A stretch of 64,000 nucleotides of DNA from Psychrobacter sp. P11F6 (GTDB lineage: Bacteria; Pseudomonadota; Gammaproteobacteria; Pseudomonadales; Moraxellaceae). Made by a program: the position numbers and the translations under genes. The notes beneath the pieces were generated by a model, which worked only from the letters and a program-made list of their open reading frames with translations, ran no database searches and was not told the DNA's origin. Location of the stretch: positions 2,748,574 to 2,812,573 of the forward strand of contig NZ_CM003594.1 of NCBI RefSeq assembly GCF_001435295.1. Direction: 5' to 3'. This document shows positions 47,076 through 57,499 of this stretch, piece by piece; within the stretch, counting starts at the first letter, position 1; each line of letters begins with the position of its first letter.

Positions 47076-47185
47076 AGTTAAGCTACCTGATTCTGTTGAA
47101 ATAAAATACGAATAAAATAAAAAGAAACTAAGGACTGGCTTAAAAAACTGAGCCTTTAAAGCAATAATATTAAGAACTCAAACCA

Positions 47186-47638
47186 CTAGCGCTGCTTATA
47201 CTGGGTTTTGCAATAAGCACGACCGACATCGAAGCCTCGCTTAGCTTGATGTTTGGTCGCGCGATTACTGACACGCTGACGCCATAAGCGAAAAGATGAC
47301 GGCTTTAGCGTTTGGCGCATCAGCTTAATCACGCCTGCTTCATTGAGACCATAGCTATGCTCTATCGCCGCAAACGGTGTTCTGTCCTCCCACGCCATTT
47401 CTATTACTCGTGAGATTTGCGCGTCATCTAGCACTTTATCACCCGACTCATTGACTACAGTTGCGATAAGCTCATCTGAACGTGTCTGTCTGTCATTTGA
47501 TTCAGTACTAATATCAGCATGCTGATTATTTTTTAGAGCCGCGGTCATATCGGCTTGCATGGTCGCAAGCGATGACTGAACGGTTTGCTGCTTACAAGCC
47601 AAACCATCGACTACTAATGCTGTCAGATTACTTACCAT
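47186..47638 (-). CDS. DUF2805 / TIGR03643 family protein
   Basis: A 150-residue protein whose C-terminal 80 residues match DUF2805: RVIEMAWEDRTPFAAIEHSY, then GLNEAGVIKLMRQTLKPSSF and RLWRQRVSNRATKH. The domain is small, basic and probably nucleic-acid binding, but its function is unknown. Residues 1-65 are an additional polar region, acidic and Thr/Asp/Gln-rich. It lies 110 bp upstream of rpe on the same strand. Confidence 0.88.
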   Translation of the reverse strand: MVSNLTALVVDGLACKQQTVQSSLATMQADMTAALKNNQHADISTESNDRQTRSDELIATVVNESGDKVLDDAQISRVIEMAWEDRTPFAAIEHSYGLNEAGVIKLMRQTLKPSSFRLWRQRVSNRATKHQAKRGFDVGRAYCKTQYKQR

Positions 47639-47770
47639 AAAACCTTACCTTTAAAGATGCTTAACAGATATTCAGTCAACTTTCATTTTATATCAATAAG
47701 TACGCTTGACTAAATAATCAGCGTAACTGTCTGTCAATTTATCGATCAGATCATCATTCTAATACTGGAC

Positions 47771-48670
47771 TTAGCTCATTTGCGCCATACGCCAGTGATG
47801 TTCAATATGATCGTTAATCACCGTTTGAATAAAATAGTAGCTATGATCGTGACCTGCCTGATAACGCAAGGTTAAGGGCTGATTGGCTTTGTCACAAGCG
47901 AGTTGCAATTGGGTGGTTTGCAGTTGACCCTCTGCTAAAAAATTATCAGCCGCGCCTTGATCCACCAAGATACTTGCATACTGCTGCCCTGATTTTTCAA
48001 TCATCTGCGCAGCATCTGCCTGCGCCCATCGAGATTTATCATCGCCGAAGTATTCTGTATAAGCGGCTTGCCCCCATGCCGACTCACTGGCCGCGCACAC
48101 AGGCGATAAAGCTGAGACACTCACAAACTTGCCTGGAAACTTAAAGCCCAATAGTAATGCTCCGTGACCGCCCATCGAATGCCCTGTCACGCCGATACTA
48201 TCAATAGGAAATTCTGAGCGTAACAAGTCATATAACTCATCAACGATGTAGCTTTGCATATTAAAATGCTCTGACCAAGGTGCTTGCGTCGCATCGACGT
48301 AATAGCTGGCACCCTGACCGACAAAATAGCGGTCGTCGTTTGGCACATCGCTGTCATCACTACTTCGAGGTGATGTATCAGGGGCGATAAATATCATACC
48401 AAGCTCGCTACATTTTTGCTGAAAATGCGCTTTGTGGGTGACGTTATCAGCATTACAAGTGAGACCTGATAAGTATAGAATCGCAGGGCAGCGACGACCA
48501 GCAAGCGCTTCATCTGGCAGATAAATGCTAAAGGTCATCGGCGTTTTGGTCGATAATGATTGATGGCTATAGTAATGCTGCTCACCATCGAAACAGCGGT
48601 TGACGCTGATCTGCGTGATTTTTGAGTTGGTAGATAAACTGTGTTTATAAGAGTTGTTCATAAGCGACAT
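47771..48670 (-). CDS. fghA: S-formylglutathione hydrolase
   Basis: FghA releases formate from S-formylglutathione in glutathione-dependent formaldehyde detoxification. The alpha/beta-hydrolase nucleophile is in GHSMGGHGALLLG (Ser near 166), with the acid in DQGAADNFL and His in GHDHSYYFI. At 299 residues it is a little longer than the usual 280, from a polar N-terminus of about 20 residues. The partner dehydrogenase (adhC/frmA) is not adjacent. The 53-bp element copy B ends about 95 bp upstream and could be its promoter. Confidence 0.95.
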   Translation of the reverse strand: MSLMNNSYKHSLSTNSKITQISVNRCFDGEQHYYSHQSLSTKTPMTFSIYLPDEALAGRRCPAILYLSGLTCNADNVTHKAHFQQKCSELGMIFIAPDTSPRSSDDSDVPNDDRYFVGQGASYYVDATQAPWSEHFNMQSYIVDELYDLLRSEFPIDSIGVTGHSMGGHGALLLGFKFPGKFVSVSALSPVCAASESAWGQAAYTEYFGDDKSRWAQADAAQMIEKSGQQYASILVDQGAADNFLAEGQLQTTQLQLACDKANQPLTLRYQAGHDHSYYFIQTVINDHIEHHWRMAQMS

Positions 48671-48762
48671 CCTTTTTATCCAAAGTAAAGTACACGATGA
48701 CTTATAAAAAGCATTGGTAAAGTAATACTAGTACTTCTCCAAACTCACTTAGTACTCAATCA

Positions 48763-48815
48763 TTATACCATTCACAAGAATTAAAGTAGTAAGGAAAGCG
48801 AGTGTCAGTATTACA
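48763..48815 (-). promoter_or_regulatory. Promoter-like 53-bp element, copy B
   Basis: Matches 25017-25069 at 43 of 53 positions. On the minus strand it ends in TGGTATAAT (TGn plus a perfect -10 hexamer, at about 48762-48770), 93 bp before the fghA start codon. Confidence 0.6.
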
Positions 48816-48889
48816 GATTCTAGACTGAACGAGCTTAATACGGCTCATCGTGATTTTTGGGTTGCGGGTTTTGGATTTACTGTTAGTTG

Positions 48890-50371
48890 TTAATTGGCAG
48901 TGATCGCAGTATTAGCCACTGGCTGACCAGAAGCACTATCCTCTGCGATATTAATGGCGATAGAATCACTGTCATTAATAATGCTGGCGACTGGTGGTCG
49001 AGTTTTATCAAACAATACTTGTTCAAATGCTGGCAAAGCAGTCTCCATCAGACTACCAATCACCATCTGCGGCTCTGATGGTTCAAAACCCATCGCACTT
49101 TCACGCTCATTCACACGCAAACGGGCATCTTTAAAGGCAGATTCAAAACTAGTATTGCTACGCAGGCTTTCAGCAAAAAACGCTTGCCCAAAATAGGTCA
49201 TCTCAGCAGTATTGGTACAGCCAAACGATGCCTTATCCACCGCTGATGCGGTAATCACCACCGTGGTTGGAGAGGCCAATTCATCGATAAATGAGCCTGA
49301 ATAGCAGGCAGATACCACAATCACCCGCCAGCGAATACCTGAAGCGTCTAGCGCCTCCCGTAACCATGCGGCGTCTAGATTCTCCATTGCTAATGGTGGA
49401 TTTGCTAATTGAATGATATTTTCGTTGCCGTGTGAAGACAAGGTTAGGAATAACACATCCTCATCGGCATTCATCTGCTGACCAATTTTCTTTAATCCAC
49501 GCAGAATGCTGGTTTTGGTAGCGATTGGCTCATCAAGCCAACTATAAGTATTGTTGATCAACGAGAGTGAATGTCCACTAGTGCCAAAACGCACATCGAA
49601 TAGCTCACGCACTTTATTAATCTCAGAGCGAAAAACATCTTGGCCAGAGAATCCTGCCACACCCATAAAATACCAGTCGGTCTTGCCTGAAGTACTGGGA
49701 TCGATACTATTTAATGCTTGCTGTAACAAACGAGGTTGCTCATATAATGCTGCTTCTGCTAAAACAGGCTCTACAGGAATCTGCTTAAATATAGGCTGGT
49801 CCGCGACATTACGCTGCCAAATCGTCAACAGTGCGACTGCACCTACCAATACAATGACCCGCTCCCACCACGGTATGCGTAGACGACGAGAAAAAATCCA
49901 TAATAACGCCAAGGTCTGCCATAAAAACAGCACCAAAAACAGTATGGGTAAAAGTGAATAGCTCCAATCTGGCAACCAACCATAACTGCCCAAAAACTGC
50001 ACCAAACTTTGTAATAATGCAGATAAGGTATCAGCCACTAACCACAATACCACGGGCACAAACACCAACGTTTGATTGCCAGAACGCCGTGCCAAAATGA
50101 TGCCGCCCAATAAAATTATCATCGGCCAAATCAAGTAGCTGACCAACCCTTGCTCATTAAAGATACTGCCATTTTCCGCGGCTAACCAAGAAAACAGTAC
50201 ATTACTACCGAGTGCCAATAGTGCAAATACGGCAAACTGGATAAAGGTAGGTTTTACCCAAGAAAACGCGCGCGTCGACCCCACTAGCATCCACAAGGTT
50301 GCAATAATATTGGCAGCGAAATTGAGCGAAAAACGCTGAAGCGATACGGTTTTTAACGACGCAAGTGACAA
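48890..50371 (-). CDS. Membrane-anchored C13 (caspase-like) peptidase
   Basis: A 493-residue protein with about five N-terminal membrane helices (about 13-185) and a C-terminal peptidase C13 domain of the caspase-hemoglobinase fold (clan CD). The catalytic dyad is H314 (LTLSSHGNEN) and C356 (VVSACYSGSFID), the usual order and spacing. A long region (about 190-300) between the membrane part and the active site is probably periplasmic or cytoplasmic. The start is a TTG with GAGG nine bases upstream; the first ATG would cut into the first helix. Substrate unknown. Confidence 0.9.
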   Translation of the reverse strand: MSLASLKTVSLQRFSLNFAANIIATLWMLVGSTRAFSWVKPTFIQFAVFALLALGSNVLFSWLAAENGSIFNEQGLVSYLIWPMIILLGGIILARRSGNQTLVFVPVVLWLVADTLSALLQSLVQFLGSYGWLPDWSYSLLPILFLVLFLWQTLALLWIFSRRLRIPWWERVIVLVGAVALLTIWQRNVADQPIFKQIPVEPVLAEAALYEQPRLLQQALNSIDPSTSGKTDWYFMGVAGFSGQDVFRSEINKVRELFDVRFGTSGHSLSLINNTYSWLDEPIATKTSILRGLKKIGQQMNADEDVLFLTLSSHGNENIIQLANPPLAMENLDAAWLREALDASGIRWRVIVVSACYSGSFIDELASPTTVVITASAVDKASFGCTNTAEMTYFGQAFFAESLRSNTSFESAFKDARLRVNERESAMGFEPSEPQMVIGSLMETALPAFEQVLFDKTRPPVASIINDSDSIAINIAEDSASGQPVANTAITAN

Positions 50372-50651
50372 AGACTTAAACCTCTAGCCAGTCGAGAAAA
50401 GAAAGTGAGTTGATGATGATTTTTGGTGTGGCAGCTACCTACGAAATGTCATTAATTCACATTTTTTATATAGCATATGGACATCAAGATTACATGCAAT
50501 TCACAATGAGATGATTTTAAGAGACGAATAGCAAAGACTAAAAATATGACTAAACAGTTTAGCTCGCTAATATAACGCGATTGTAACGGATTGTCGGTCA
50601 AGAGGATAAGGCTGATTTGTAAAATTCGCTTAAATTTGGCTAAGAACATAT

Positions 50652-50688
50652 AAAAAAGGAGATCTTGAATCCAAGACCTCCTTTTTTC
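50652..50688. terminator. Intrinsic terminator of htpG
   Basis: Sixteen-base arms with one mismatch (AAAAAAGGAGATCTTG against the complement) around a short loop, with T runs on both strands, 30 bp after the htpG stop codon. The 50372-50650 spacer shows no convincing gene. Confidence 0.92.
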
Positions 50689-50717
50689 TCAATAATGACT
50701 GTATCAAAGACTCACTA

Positions 50718-52721
50718 CTATCTCATCAAAAGCTCATTCACACGTTTTAGATAAGCGGCTGGATCATCTAACTGACCGCCATCTGCTAACAACGCTTGGT
50801 CAAAAATTACTTGCGCCAATTTATCAAAATCGACGTCAGATTGCTCGCTAGTCTCTAACTTTTTAATCAATGGATGATCAGGGTTGACCTCTAACGTCGG
50901 CTTACTCTCTGGCACATCTTGACCCATTTGCTTCAGCATCTGAATCATTTGTGGTGATAGCTCACCTTCCCCAACGACTAGGCAGGCAGGACTATCAACC
51001 AAACGCGTCGATACTTTAACGTCTTTGGCACGTTCGCCTAACGCTGCTTTAAGTTTATCAACGACTGGCTTCATGGTTTCTTGCGCTTTTTCAGCTTCCG
51101 CTTTTTCGGCTTCGTCTTGCAAGTCGCCCAAATCAACGGCACCTTTGGCGATGTTTTGTAGCGGTGTCTCATCAAATGAGGTCAAGAAGTTCATCGCCCA
51201 CTCATCAACACGGCTAGTCATCAAGATAACTTCGATGCCTTTCTTTTTGAACAGCTCAAGTTGTGGGCTATTTTTAGCAGCCGCTAGATTGTCAGCTGTT
51301 AGATAATAAATGGCTTTTTGACTCTCTTTCATACGCGCTTTATAGTCTTCAAAGCTGGTCGTCACACTATCCTGAGTACTGGTCGCATAGCGGAGCAATT
51401 TGGCAATACGTTCTTGATTGCCCATGTCTTCGCCAACGCCTTCTTTGATGACATCACCAAATTCAGCGTAGAACTGCGCGAATTTTTCTTGCTTATCACT
51501 GTCTTCACTGTTGGCTAGACTGGCTAGCAAAGTCAAAATACGACGCGCGTTACCATCACGGATTGATTTTACATCACGCGACTCTTGTAATAGCTCTCGG
51601 CTGACGTTCAATGGCAAGTCTGCTGAATCAATCACCCCTTTCACGAAACGCAGGTACATTGGCAATAATTGCTCAGCTTCATCCATAATAAAGACGCGCT
51701 TCACGTATAGCTTTAGACCATGCTGCTGCTCACGAGTGTACAAATCGACAGGGGCTTTTTTCGGAATATACAATAACTGCGTATACTGAACGCGACCTTC
51801 GACACGGTTATGCGTCCATGCTAGTGGCGCATCCATGTCATAGGTGATATTTCTATAAAAATCGATATACTCTTCATCTTCAATCTCAGATGCCGTACGT
51901 GTCCATAGCGCGCTGGCTTTATTGATAGTTTCCCATTCATCGGTCAATACCATCTCGCCACTAGCAGGTGCGTCGTCGTTCTCATCTTCTTTGACATCTT
52001 CTTGCCAAACTTCTTTACGCATCTGAATCGGCAAGCTGATATGGTCTGAGTATTTATTGACCAAGCGCTTAATTTTGCCACGGTCTAAATAGCTGTCTTC
52101 ACCCTCACTATATTGCTCTTTTAAATGCAAAGTAATGGCGGTGCCACGAGTTTCTTTCGTGATAGGCTCAACGGTAAAGCTACCGGTACCATCAGATACC
52201 CAGCGTACACCTTTATCCGCAGGTTCGCCCGCTTTGCGTGATTCGACGCTAATCGTGTCAGCAACGATAAAACCTGAATAGAAGCCAACCCCAAACTGTC
52301 CGATTAATTGACCATCTTGCTTTTGTGATTCAGACAGCTTGTCTAAAAATGCTTTGGTACCGGACTTGGCAATCGTACCCAAGTTTTCGATGGCATCAGC
52401 TTCGTTCATGCCGATACCATTATCGGTAAAGGTGATGGTTTTGGAATCTTCATCGACAGCAATGCGAATTTTTAGCTCGCCATCGTCTTCATAAAGACTG
52501 TCATCATTGGTCGCTTCAAAGCGCAATTTATCACAGGCATCAGAGGCGTTTGAAACCAGCTCACGCACAAAGATATCAGAATTAGAATAAAGCGAATGGG
52601 TCACTAGATGTAGCAGTTGCGCTACTTCCGCCTCAAAGGTATGTTTTTTTAATTCAGGGCTGCTTTTATTAACATTGATGCTATCAACTTTTTGGTTGTC
52701 AACTGGGGTCTGTTCACTCAT
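50718..52721 (-). CDS. htpG: Chaperone HtpG (bacterial Hsp90)
   Basis: An ATP-dependent chaperone of the Hsp90 family. The N-terminal GHKL ATPase has [43 protein letters not shown] and GQFGVGFYS. The middle domain contains [37 protein letters not shown]-terminal dimerisation domain follows. At 667 residues it is longer than E. coli HtpG (624), from a 25-residue polar N-terminus and an acidic insert ([13 protein letters not shown]). AGGAG upstream sets the start. Confidence 0.97.
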   Translation of the reverse strand: MSEQTPVDNQKVDSINVNKSSPELKKHTFEAEVAQLLHLVTHSLYSNSDIFVRELVSNASDACDKLRFEATNDDSLYEDDGELKIRIAVDEDSKTITFTDNGIGMNEADAIENLGTIAKSGTKAFLDKLSESQKQDGQLIGQFGVGFYSGFIVADTISVESRKAGEPADKGVRWVSDGTGSFTVEPITKETRGTAITLHLKEQYSEGEDSYLDRGKIKRLVNKYSDHISLPIQMRKEVWQEDVKEDENDDAPASGEMVLTDEWETINKASALWTRTASEIEDEEYIDFYRNITYDMDAPLAWTHNRVEGRVQYTQLLYIPKKAPVDLYTREQQHGLKLYVKRVFIMDEAEQLLPMYLRFVKGVIDSADLPLNVSRELLQESRDVKSIRDGNARRILTLLASLANSEDSDKQEKFAQFYAEFGDVIKEGVGEDMGNQERIAKLLRYATSTQDSVTTSFEDYKARMKESQKAIYYLTADNLAAAKNSPQLELFKKKGIEVILMTSRVDEWAMNFLTSFDETPLQNIAKGAVDLGDLQDEAEKAEAEKAQETMKPVVDKLKAALGERAKDVKVSTRLVDSPACLVVGEGELSPQMIQMLKQMGQDVPESKPTLEVNPDHPLIKKLETSEQSDVDFDKLAQVIFDQALLADGGQLDDPAAYLKRVNELLMR

Positions 52722-52807
52722 AAAAAACTCCTTTAATTTATGTCAAAAACGTATCATAAAATAGCAATCATTTGACTGTCTCTACTCAGCTACAAATTAA
52801 GCAGTTC

Positions 52808-52843
52808 AATTTCGAATATCGCTAAAATTTCGAATATCGCTAA
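52808..52843. repeat. 18-nt tandem duplication upstream of htpG
   Basis: TTCGAATATCGCTAA occurs twice, 18 bases apart, about 90 bp before the htpG start codon on the minus strand. Confidence 0.75.
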
Positions 52844-52901
52844 GCTGTTTATACTAATAGGGGCGCAGCAGAAAATTTCAAGCTAAAAAGCACAATTCAA
52901 C

Positions 52902-52933
52902 AAAAACACCGCCCTAGTTTCCTAAGGCGGTGT
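52902..52933 (-). terminator. Intrinsic terminator of the catalase gene
   Basis: ACACCGCC (52906-52913) pairs with GGCGGTGT (52926-52933); a run of five T follows on the minus strand. It lies 63 bp after the catalase stop codon. Confidence 0.9.
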
Positions 52934-52996
52934 CGTTATATCGATAATAGGTTTAGCAAATAGATTTAGTAATACGTTTTTAGATAGATCTATCGA

Positions 52997-54541
52997 TTAT
53001 AAGCAGCTAGGCAAATGCAGCGCTGGATCTGACTCACGAGCATTCATCGCATCTTCAACCGTTAAGCCTAGTGCTTTGGCAACACCTGCGCCATAAGCGG
53101 CATCACACCAGTTACAGTTGCGAATGTGGCGATATTGAATAAAGTCCGGCACACCAGCCATATTATTCGCTGTGTTTTCAAATAGCACTTGTTGTTGCTC
53201 AGCACTCATCAAATTAAACAATGCGCGAGGTTGGCTAAAATAATCGCTATCATCTTCACGGAAATCATAATGCGCCGCATAGCCGTCAATTTTTAATGGT
53301 GGCTCAGCATAATCAGGCTGCTCTTGCCACTGGCTAAAGCTGTTTGGCTCATAATGCGGGCGACTGCCATAGTTATCATCGACACGGCCTTGACCATCAC
53401 GATGATTGCTCATCACAGGGCAACGCGGCTTATTTACCGGAATCTGTTGGTGATTGACACCGACACGATAACGCTGAGCATCAGCATAGTTAACCAAGCG
53501 GTTTTGTAGCATTTTATCTGGTGAAACGCTGATACCCGGTACCAAATTACTTGGGGCAAATGCAGCTTGTTCCACATCGACAAAGTAGTTGTCAGAGTTT
53601 TTATTTAATTCAAACTCACCCACTTCAATCAGTGGATAATCACCTTTTGGCCATACTTTGGTCAAGTCAAACGGATGATAAGGAACGGTATCCGCCTCAG
53701 CTTCTGGCATGATTTGCACATACATTTTCCATTTTGGGAAATCGCCATTTTCGATGGCATCGTACAAGTCTTTTTGATGACTCTCACGATCAGAACCAAC
53801 CACCTCTGCCGCTTCTGCATCGGTCAAGTTCTTAATGCCTTGTTGCGTGCGGAAATGGAATTTTACCCAAAAACGTTCTTTGGCTTCGTTCCAAAAACTA
53901 TACGTGTGCGAGCCAAAACCATGCATATTTCTGTACGAGGCTGGCAGACCGCGATCACTCATAACGATAGTAACTTGATGTAAGGCTTCAGGTAATAAAG
54001 TCCAAAAGTCCCAGTTGTTGGTCGCCGAACGCATATTGGTACGTGGATCACGTTTGACCGCTTTGTTTAAATCTGGGAATTTGCGCGGATCACGTAAGAA
54101 GAACACAGGTGTATTATTTCCCACCATGTCCCAGTTACCTTCTTCGGTGTAGAATTTCAAAGCAAAGCCGCGAATGTCGCGCTCGGCATCAGCCGCGCCG
54201 CGCTCACCTGCGACGGTACTAAAGCGCGCAAACATTTCAGTCTGTTTACCCACTTCGTTAAAGATATCCGCACGGGTATAATTAGTGATGTCATTGGTCA
54301 CGGTAAAAGTACCAAATGCGCCAGAACCTTTGGCGTGCATACGGCGCTCTGGAATCACTTCACGGACGAAATTTCCTAACTTTTCATTGAGCCAAACATC
54401 TTGCGCCAATAATGGGCCGCGTTTGCCAGCGGTCATGCTGTTTTGATTGTCTGCCACTGGTGCGCCATTGCCCATGGTCAATTGGGTCGGTGCGTAAGGG
54501 CATTTTTTATCGCTCATATCGTTGTTTATGTCGTTGCTCAT
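52997..54541 (-). CDS. katA: Monofunctional haem catalase
   Basis: Decomposes hydrogen peroxide. Family motifs: [17 protein letters not shown] with the distal His, [20 protein letters not shown] with the distal Asn, and the proximal Tyr in [13 protein letters not shown]. At 514 residues it is a small-subunit (clade 3 type) catalase. The frame has three early start codons; AGGAG ends 7 bases before the ATG at 54541 but only one base before that at 54547, so 54541 is the likely start. Its promoter region (54542-54929) contains inverted CTATTCTG/CAGAATAG sequences but no clear OxyR site. Confidence 0.95.
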   Translation of the reverse strand: MSNDINNDMSDKKCPYAPTQLTMGNGAPVADNQNSMTAGKRGPLLAQDVWLNEKLGNFVREVIPERRMHAKGSGAFGTFTVTNDITNYTRADIFNEVGKQTEMFARFSTVAGERGAADAERDIRGFALKFYTEEGNWDMVGNNTPVFFLRDPRKFPDLNKAVKRDPRTNMRSATNNWDFWTLLPEALHQVTIVMSDRGLPASYRNMHGFGSHTYSFWNEAKERFWVKFHFRTQQGIKNLTDAEAAEVVGSDRESHQKDLYDAIENGDFPKWKMYVQIMPEAEADTVPYHPFDLTKVWPKGDYPLIEVGEFELNKNSDNYFVDVEQAAFAPSNLVPGISVSPDKMLQNRLVNYADAQRYRVGVNHQQIPVNKPRCPVMSNHRDGQGRVDDNYGSRPHYEPNSFSQWQEQPDYAEPPLKIDGYAAHYDFREDDSDYFSQPRALFNLMSAEQQQVLFENTANNMAGVPDFIQYRHIRNCNWCDAAYGAGVAKALGLTVEDAMNARESDPALHLPSCL

Positions 54542-54929
54542 AGTCATACTCCTGTGAATAGCAAATGGATTAAAGTACAAAACCTATTCTGAATACGCTT
54601 CTATTAATAGTTCCAGAATAGTTGTCAGCTTGTTCGAAAAACGGTTTGTTTTTTTCATAGTAATGTCTAATGACAGTCATGTTCTGTGGTTAGATACTAT
54701 TACAACCCATTACCATTGATTTGTATAATTAATTAATTACATGCTTTCGTTTTGTTTTTCAGAACCACTTAACTTGTTTTCTACTCATCCAAATACTTTA
54801 TTCCTTAGGATGGTTGTTATTAACAACGATAAATATTAACAGTGCAAGCACTCTCTATCAGCCTTGCTATCACTTTTTTAAAGCGAATTGACCATATCAA
54901 ATAGAGCTTAATTAAATACCACAGAGCAA

Positions 54930-55748
54930 TTAACGCGGCATCGGACGAATGGTCAATATTTGCTCACTACGACCAAAAGGGCCATTGATGTCATGCAACA
55001 CGGCGCTCGTTAAGCCAATGCCGTCATTGCCATACTGCTGCACCGCTTCGATGCCAAGCCAGCGACCTTGGGGCGCGCGATGCATATGAATTTGCAAATC
55101 CGTATTGGGAAACATCCATTCTAATTCTGACAAGCCAAGCCCAAGCCGAGGCACAACGCCATTGGCCGTATCGACCATGCCCAATAGATGCACCAAATCA
55201 TTAGTCGGCTTGCCCTCGATCATCTCCACATCATTAGTAATCCAGACCATACCGCGTCCTGGGCGACGCTGCGTATCATCAGCGACCAAGCGCACACTTT
55301 CAATAAACCCGCCCGGCCAGCCTTTCATGTCTTCCCAAATGGGCAACTCTTCGGGCTTATGTACCGCTTTTTGGTCTTCAATGCCTGCAATCTCGGTGGT
55401 ATCTTGGGTCATTAGACGCCATGCCCGCGCAATAATCGCATCACGACCGCGACTGCTCATGACTGCTTCAATCAGCTCAATGGTCTTGCCCGGACGAATA
55501 CAACGCGTGGTAATGGTAAAGTCATCCAGTGGAATCAATCCTAAGATATCTAGACTGATACGAGCGATACGCATGTTTTCTTGCGGCGCATAACTGTTTA
55601 GCTCAGCCGTGAGCAATCCTGTCGCTGGCGCCATATGCTGTTCATGCTCATTCCAAGCGCCTTGGGCATGCTTGGTGGGCTGATAATGTGCGACGTTGAC
55701 GCCGTCTTCTCGCTGTTCGCGTTTGATAAAGTTATAATAAGCTGACAT
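54930..55748 (-). CDS. Acyl-CoA thioesterase-like protein (TesB type)
   Basis: A 272-residue double hot-dog protein resembling TesB/4HBT_3 acyl-CoA thioesterases. Features include NEHEQHMAPATGLLTAELN, TRCIRPGKTIELIEAVMSSRGRDAIIARAWRLM and LQIHMHRAPQGRWLGIEAVQQYG near the C-terminus, a typical late hot-dog strand. Its substrate is unknown. It is about 40 nt from the small membrane-protein gene on the same strand, upstream in transcription order is ispH. Confidence 0.85.
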   Translation of the reverse strand: MSAYYNFIKREQREDGVNVAHYQPTKHAQGAWNEHEQHMAPATGLLTAELNSYAPQENMRIARISLDILGLIPLDDFTITTRCIRPGKTIELIEAVMSSRGRDAIIARAWRLMTQDTTEIAGIEDQKAVHKPEELPIWEDMKGWPGGFIESVRLVADDTQRRPGRGMVWITNDVEMIEGKPTNDLVHLLGMVDTANGVVPRLGLGLSELEWMFPNTDLQIHMHRAPQGRWLGIEAVQQYGNDGIGLTSAVLHDINGPFGRSEQILTIRPMPR

Positions 55749-55762
55749 GACTGTCCTATGGT

Positions 55763-56008
55763 TTATTTGATAAGCTCTTGTTGTTTTAATTTAAGAACCT
55801 GTCGACTCTTAATGACAAAAAATAATGCAACGACCATCGCGGCAATTAATACGCCATAAAAAACATTCTTTTCTCGCATAAAATGCAGAATATTACTGCC
55901 TAACACGAATCCCACCACCACGATGACAAACAGATTCACTTTCAATTGTTTGTTAACCTCACCGAGAGTGGCTTCTGCCAATACAAATCCTTTTTTTTGC
56001 TTTTTCAT
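55763..56008 (-). CDS. Small membrane protein, function unknown
   Basis: An 81-residue protein with two hydrophobic helices (about 26-42 and 51-66), basic ends (MKKQKKGF, KSRQVLKLKQQ). No family recognised. It lies between ispH and the thioesterase gene on the same strand with short gaps (52 and 14 bp), so the three probably form an operon. Confidence 0.75.
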   Translation of the reverse strand: MKKQKKGFVLAEATLGEVNKQLKVNLFVIVVVGFVLGSNILHFMREKNVFYGVLIAAMVVALFFVIKSRQVLKLKQQELIK

Positions 56009-56060
56009 TTTGCATTACCTACTATACGTTACCTATTAGATGTCTTGTACAAAGCCTTAT

Positions 56061-57017
56061 CTATTTACCCACTTGGGTAACTGGGATACGCAAGGCTTTA
56101 GGCAGACTGAAAGTGACATTTTCTTCGATGCCTGATAGCTCACTCGGTAAATCACCACCCCAATCTTGCAGTTGCTGTAGCACTTCTTGAATCAGTACTT
56201 CGGGTGCTGATGCGCCAGCGGTGACGCCGATACTCTGCACACCATCCAACCAGCTTTTATCCATCTCACTGGCATTGTCGATTAAATACGCACGGCAATT
56301 CATCCGCTCAGCCAGCTCACGCAGACGATTAGAGTTTGATGAATTGGGCGAGCCGACCACCAAGACCACCTCACAGCGACTAGCTAAGTCTTTTACCGCA
56401 TCTTGGCGATTTTGCGTGGCATAACAGATATCGTCTTTGCGCGGACCTTGAATACTAGGGAATTTTTCACGCAGTGCATCGATAACGCGTGCGGTGTCAT
56501 CCATAGATAAGGTCGTTTGGGTAACAAATGCCAAACGTTCGGCATTTTGTACACTCAATGCTGCCACATCGGCTTCGTTTTCAACCAAATGAATGTGACC
56601 GCCGTGGCGACGGTTAAAGCGCCCCATCGTGCCTTCCACTTCGGGATGTCCAGCGTGCCCAATCAATACCGCATCCATACCCTCTTGCGCAAATTTAGCG
56701 ACTTCGATATGTACCTTAGTGACCAGCGGACAAGTGGCATCAAATACGGTCAAATCGCGGCGTTCAGCCTCATCTTCGACAGCTTTTGATACACCATGAG
56801 CAGAAAAAATAACGATAGAGCCATCTGGCACTTCATGAAGTTCTTCCACAAAGACCGCACCGCGATTGGCCAAATCAGAGACGACAAATTTATTATGTAC
56901 CACCTCGTGACGGACATAAATGGGCGGTTCAAAACGTGTCAATGCTTCGTTCACAATCGCAATCGCGCGATCCACACCAGCACAAAATCCACGTGGATTG
57001 GCAAGATAAATTTGCAT
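56061..57017 (-). CDS. ispH: 4-hydroxy-3-methylbut-2-enyl diphosphate reductase
   Basis: IspH performs the last step of the methylerythritol phosphate pathway, giving IPP and DMAPP. The iron-sulfur ligands are present: [11 protein letters not shown] (Cys near 12), [11 protein letters not shown] (near 96) and [11 protein letters not shown] (near 197), as are the glutamate and His residues of HEVVHN and HAGHPEVEG. The ATG at 57017 gives the canonical start [11 protein letters not shown] (318 residues; E. coli 316); an ATG five codons upstream is an alternative. Confidence 0.97.
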   Translation of the reverse strand: MQIYLANPRGFCAGVDRAIAIVNEALTRFEPPIYVRHEVVHNKFVVSDLANRGAVFVEELHEVPDGSIVIFSAHGVSKAVEDEAERRDLTVFDATCPLVTKVHIEVAKFAQEGMDAVLIGHAGHPEVEGTMGRFNRRHGGHIHLVENEADVAALSVQNAERLAFVTQTTLSMDDTARVIDALREKFPSIQGPRKDDICYATQNRQDAVKDLASRCEVVLVVGSPNSSNSNRLRELAERMNCRAYLIDNASEMDKSWLDGVQSIGVTAGASAPEVLIQEVLQQLQDWGGDLPSELSGIEENVTFSLPKALRIPVTQVGK

Positions 57018-57382
57018 AAGAGGGCCTATCATTAGATAATTTATTATTAAAGCTTAAATACACGACATTATTGTCAAAAGCTTTAACTCAAAAATTGGGA
57101 TGAATTCATTACGCTACTTTAGCATAATTTACTTTTATTGCCTTTGAAAATAGCACGGTACTAGAGGCTGTTTTAACTAGAAGCACACACATATTCATAC
57201 GTTCAAAGTATTTATCCATAGTGGCAGCGTTAACTGCACTTAATGCACTAAAAATGTGATTTATAATAAGTTGCCCTATGCCATCTTTAGATCGCTTCGA
57301 TGATAACGACTGGTCAAAGGCGGCTTTAATTAAAATAAAAGCCACAAAAGCAGTTTATAATAGTGCATCGATGACAATGTCT

Positions 57383-57411
57383 ATCGCCATACATGATGGC
57401 GATTTTTCTTT
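57383..57411 (+). terminator. Terminator-like hairpin upstream of gmk
   Basis: ATCGCCAT (57383-57390) pairs with ATGGCGAT (57395-57402), followed by TTTTCTTTTT on the plus strand. No plus-strand gene precedes it since ispH runs the other way. The 57018-57499 spacer has no convincing coding frame; a small RNA ending here, or a leader attenuator for gmk, would explain it. Confidence 0.6.
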
Positions 57412-57499
57412 TTACCAGTTTTGAATTGTTTACTAAAACAGCTTTCGCTCTTTTACTCGCACAGATTTGACTAGCACACACTCCATTAGGACACATTGT

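Noticed and set aside
50452-50649. 65-codon frame between htpG and the C13 peptidase gene
   Set aside because: No ribosome site, odd composition and a position in a terminator-flanked spacer.
54584-54621. OxyR site before the catalase gene
   Set aside because: CTAT and ATAG elements are present but their spacing does not match the four-part OxyR pattern.
57109-57345. 78-codon frame on the minus strand upstream of gmk
   Set aside because: GTG start with no ribosome site and no recognisable motif; likely chance.
57278-57424. 48-codon frame on the plus strand upstream of gmk
   Set aside because: It reads through the terminator hairpin at 57383 and lacks a ribosome site.
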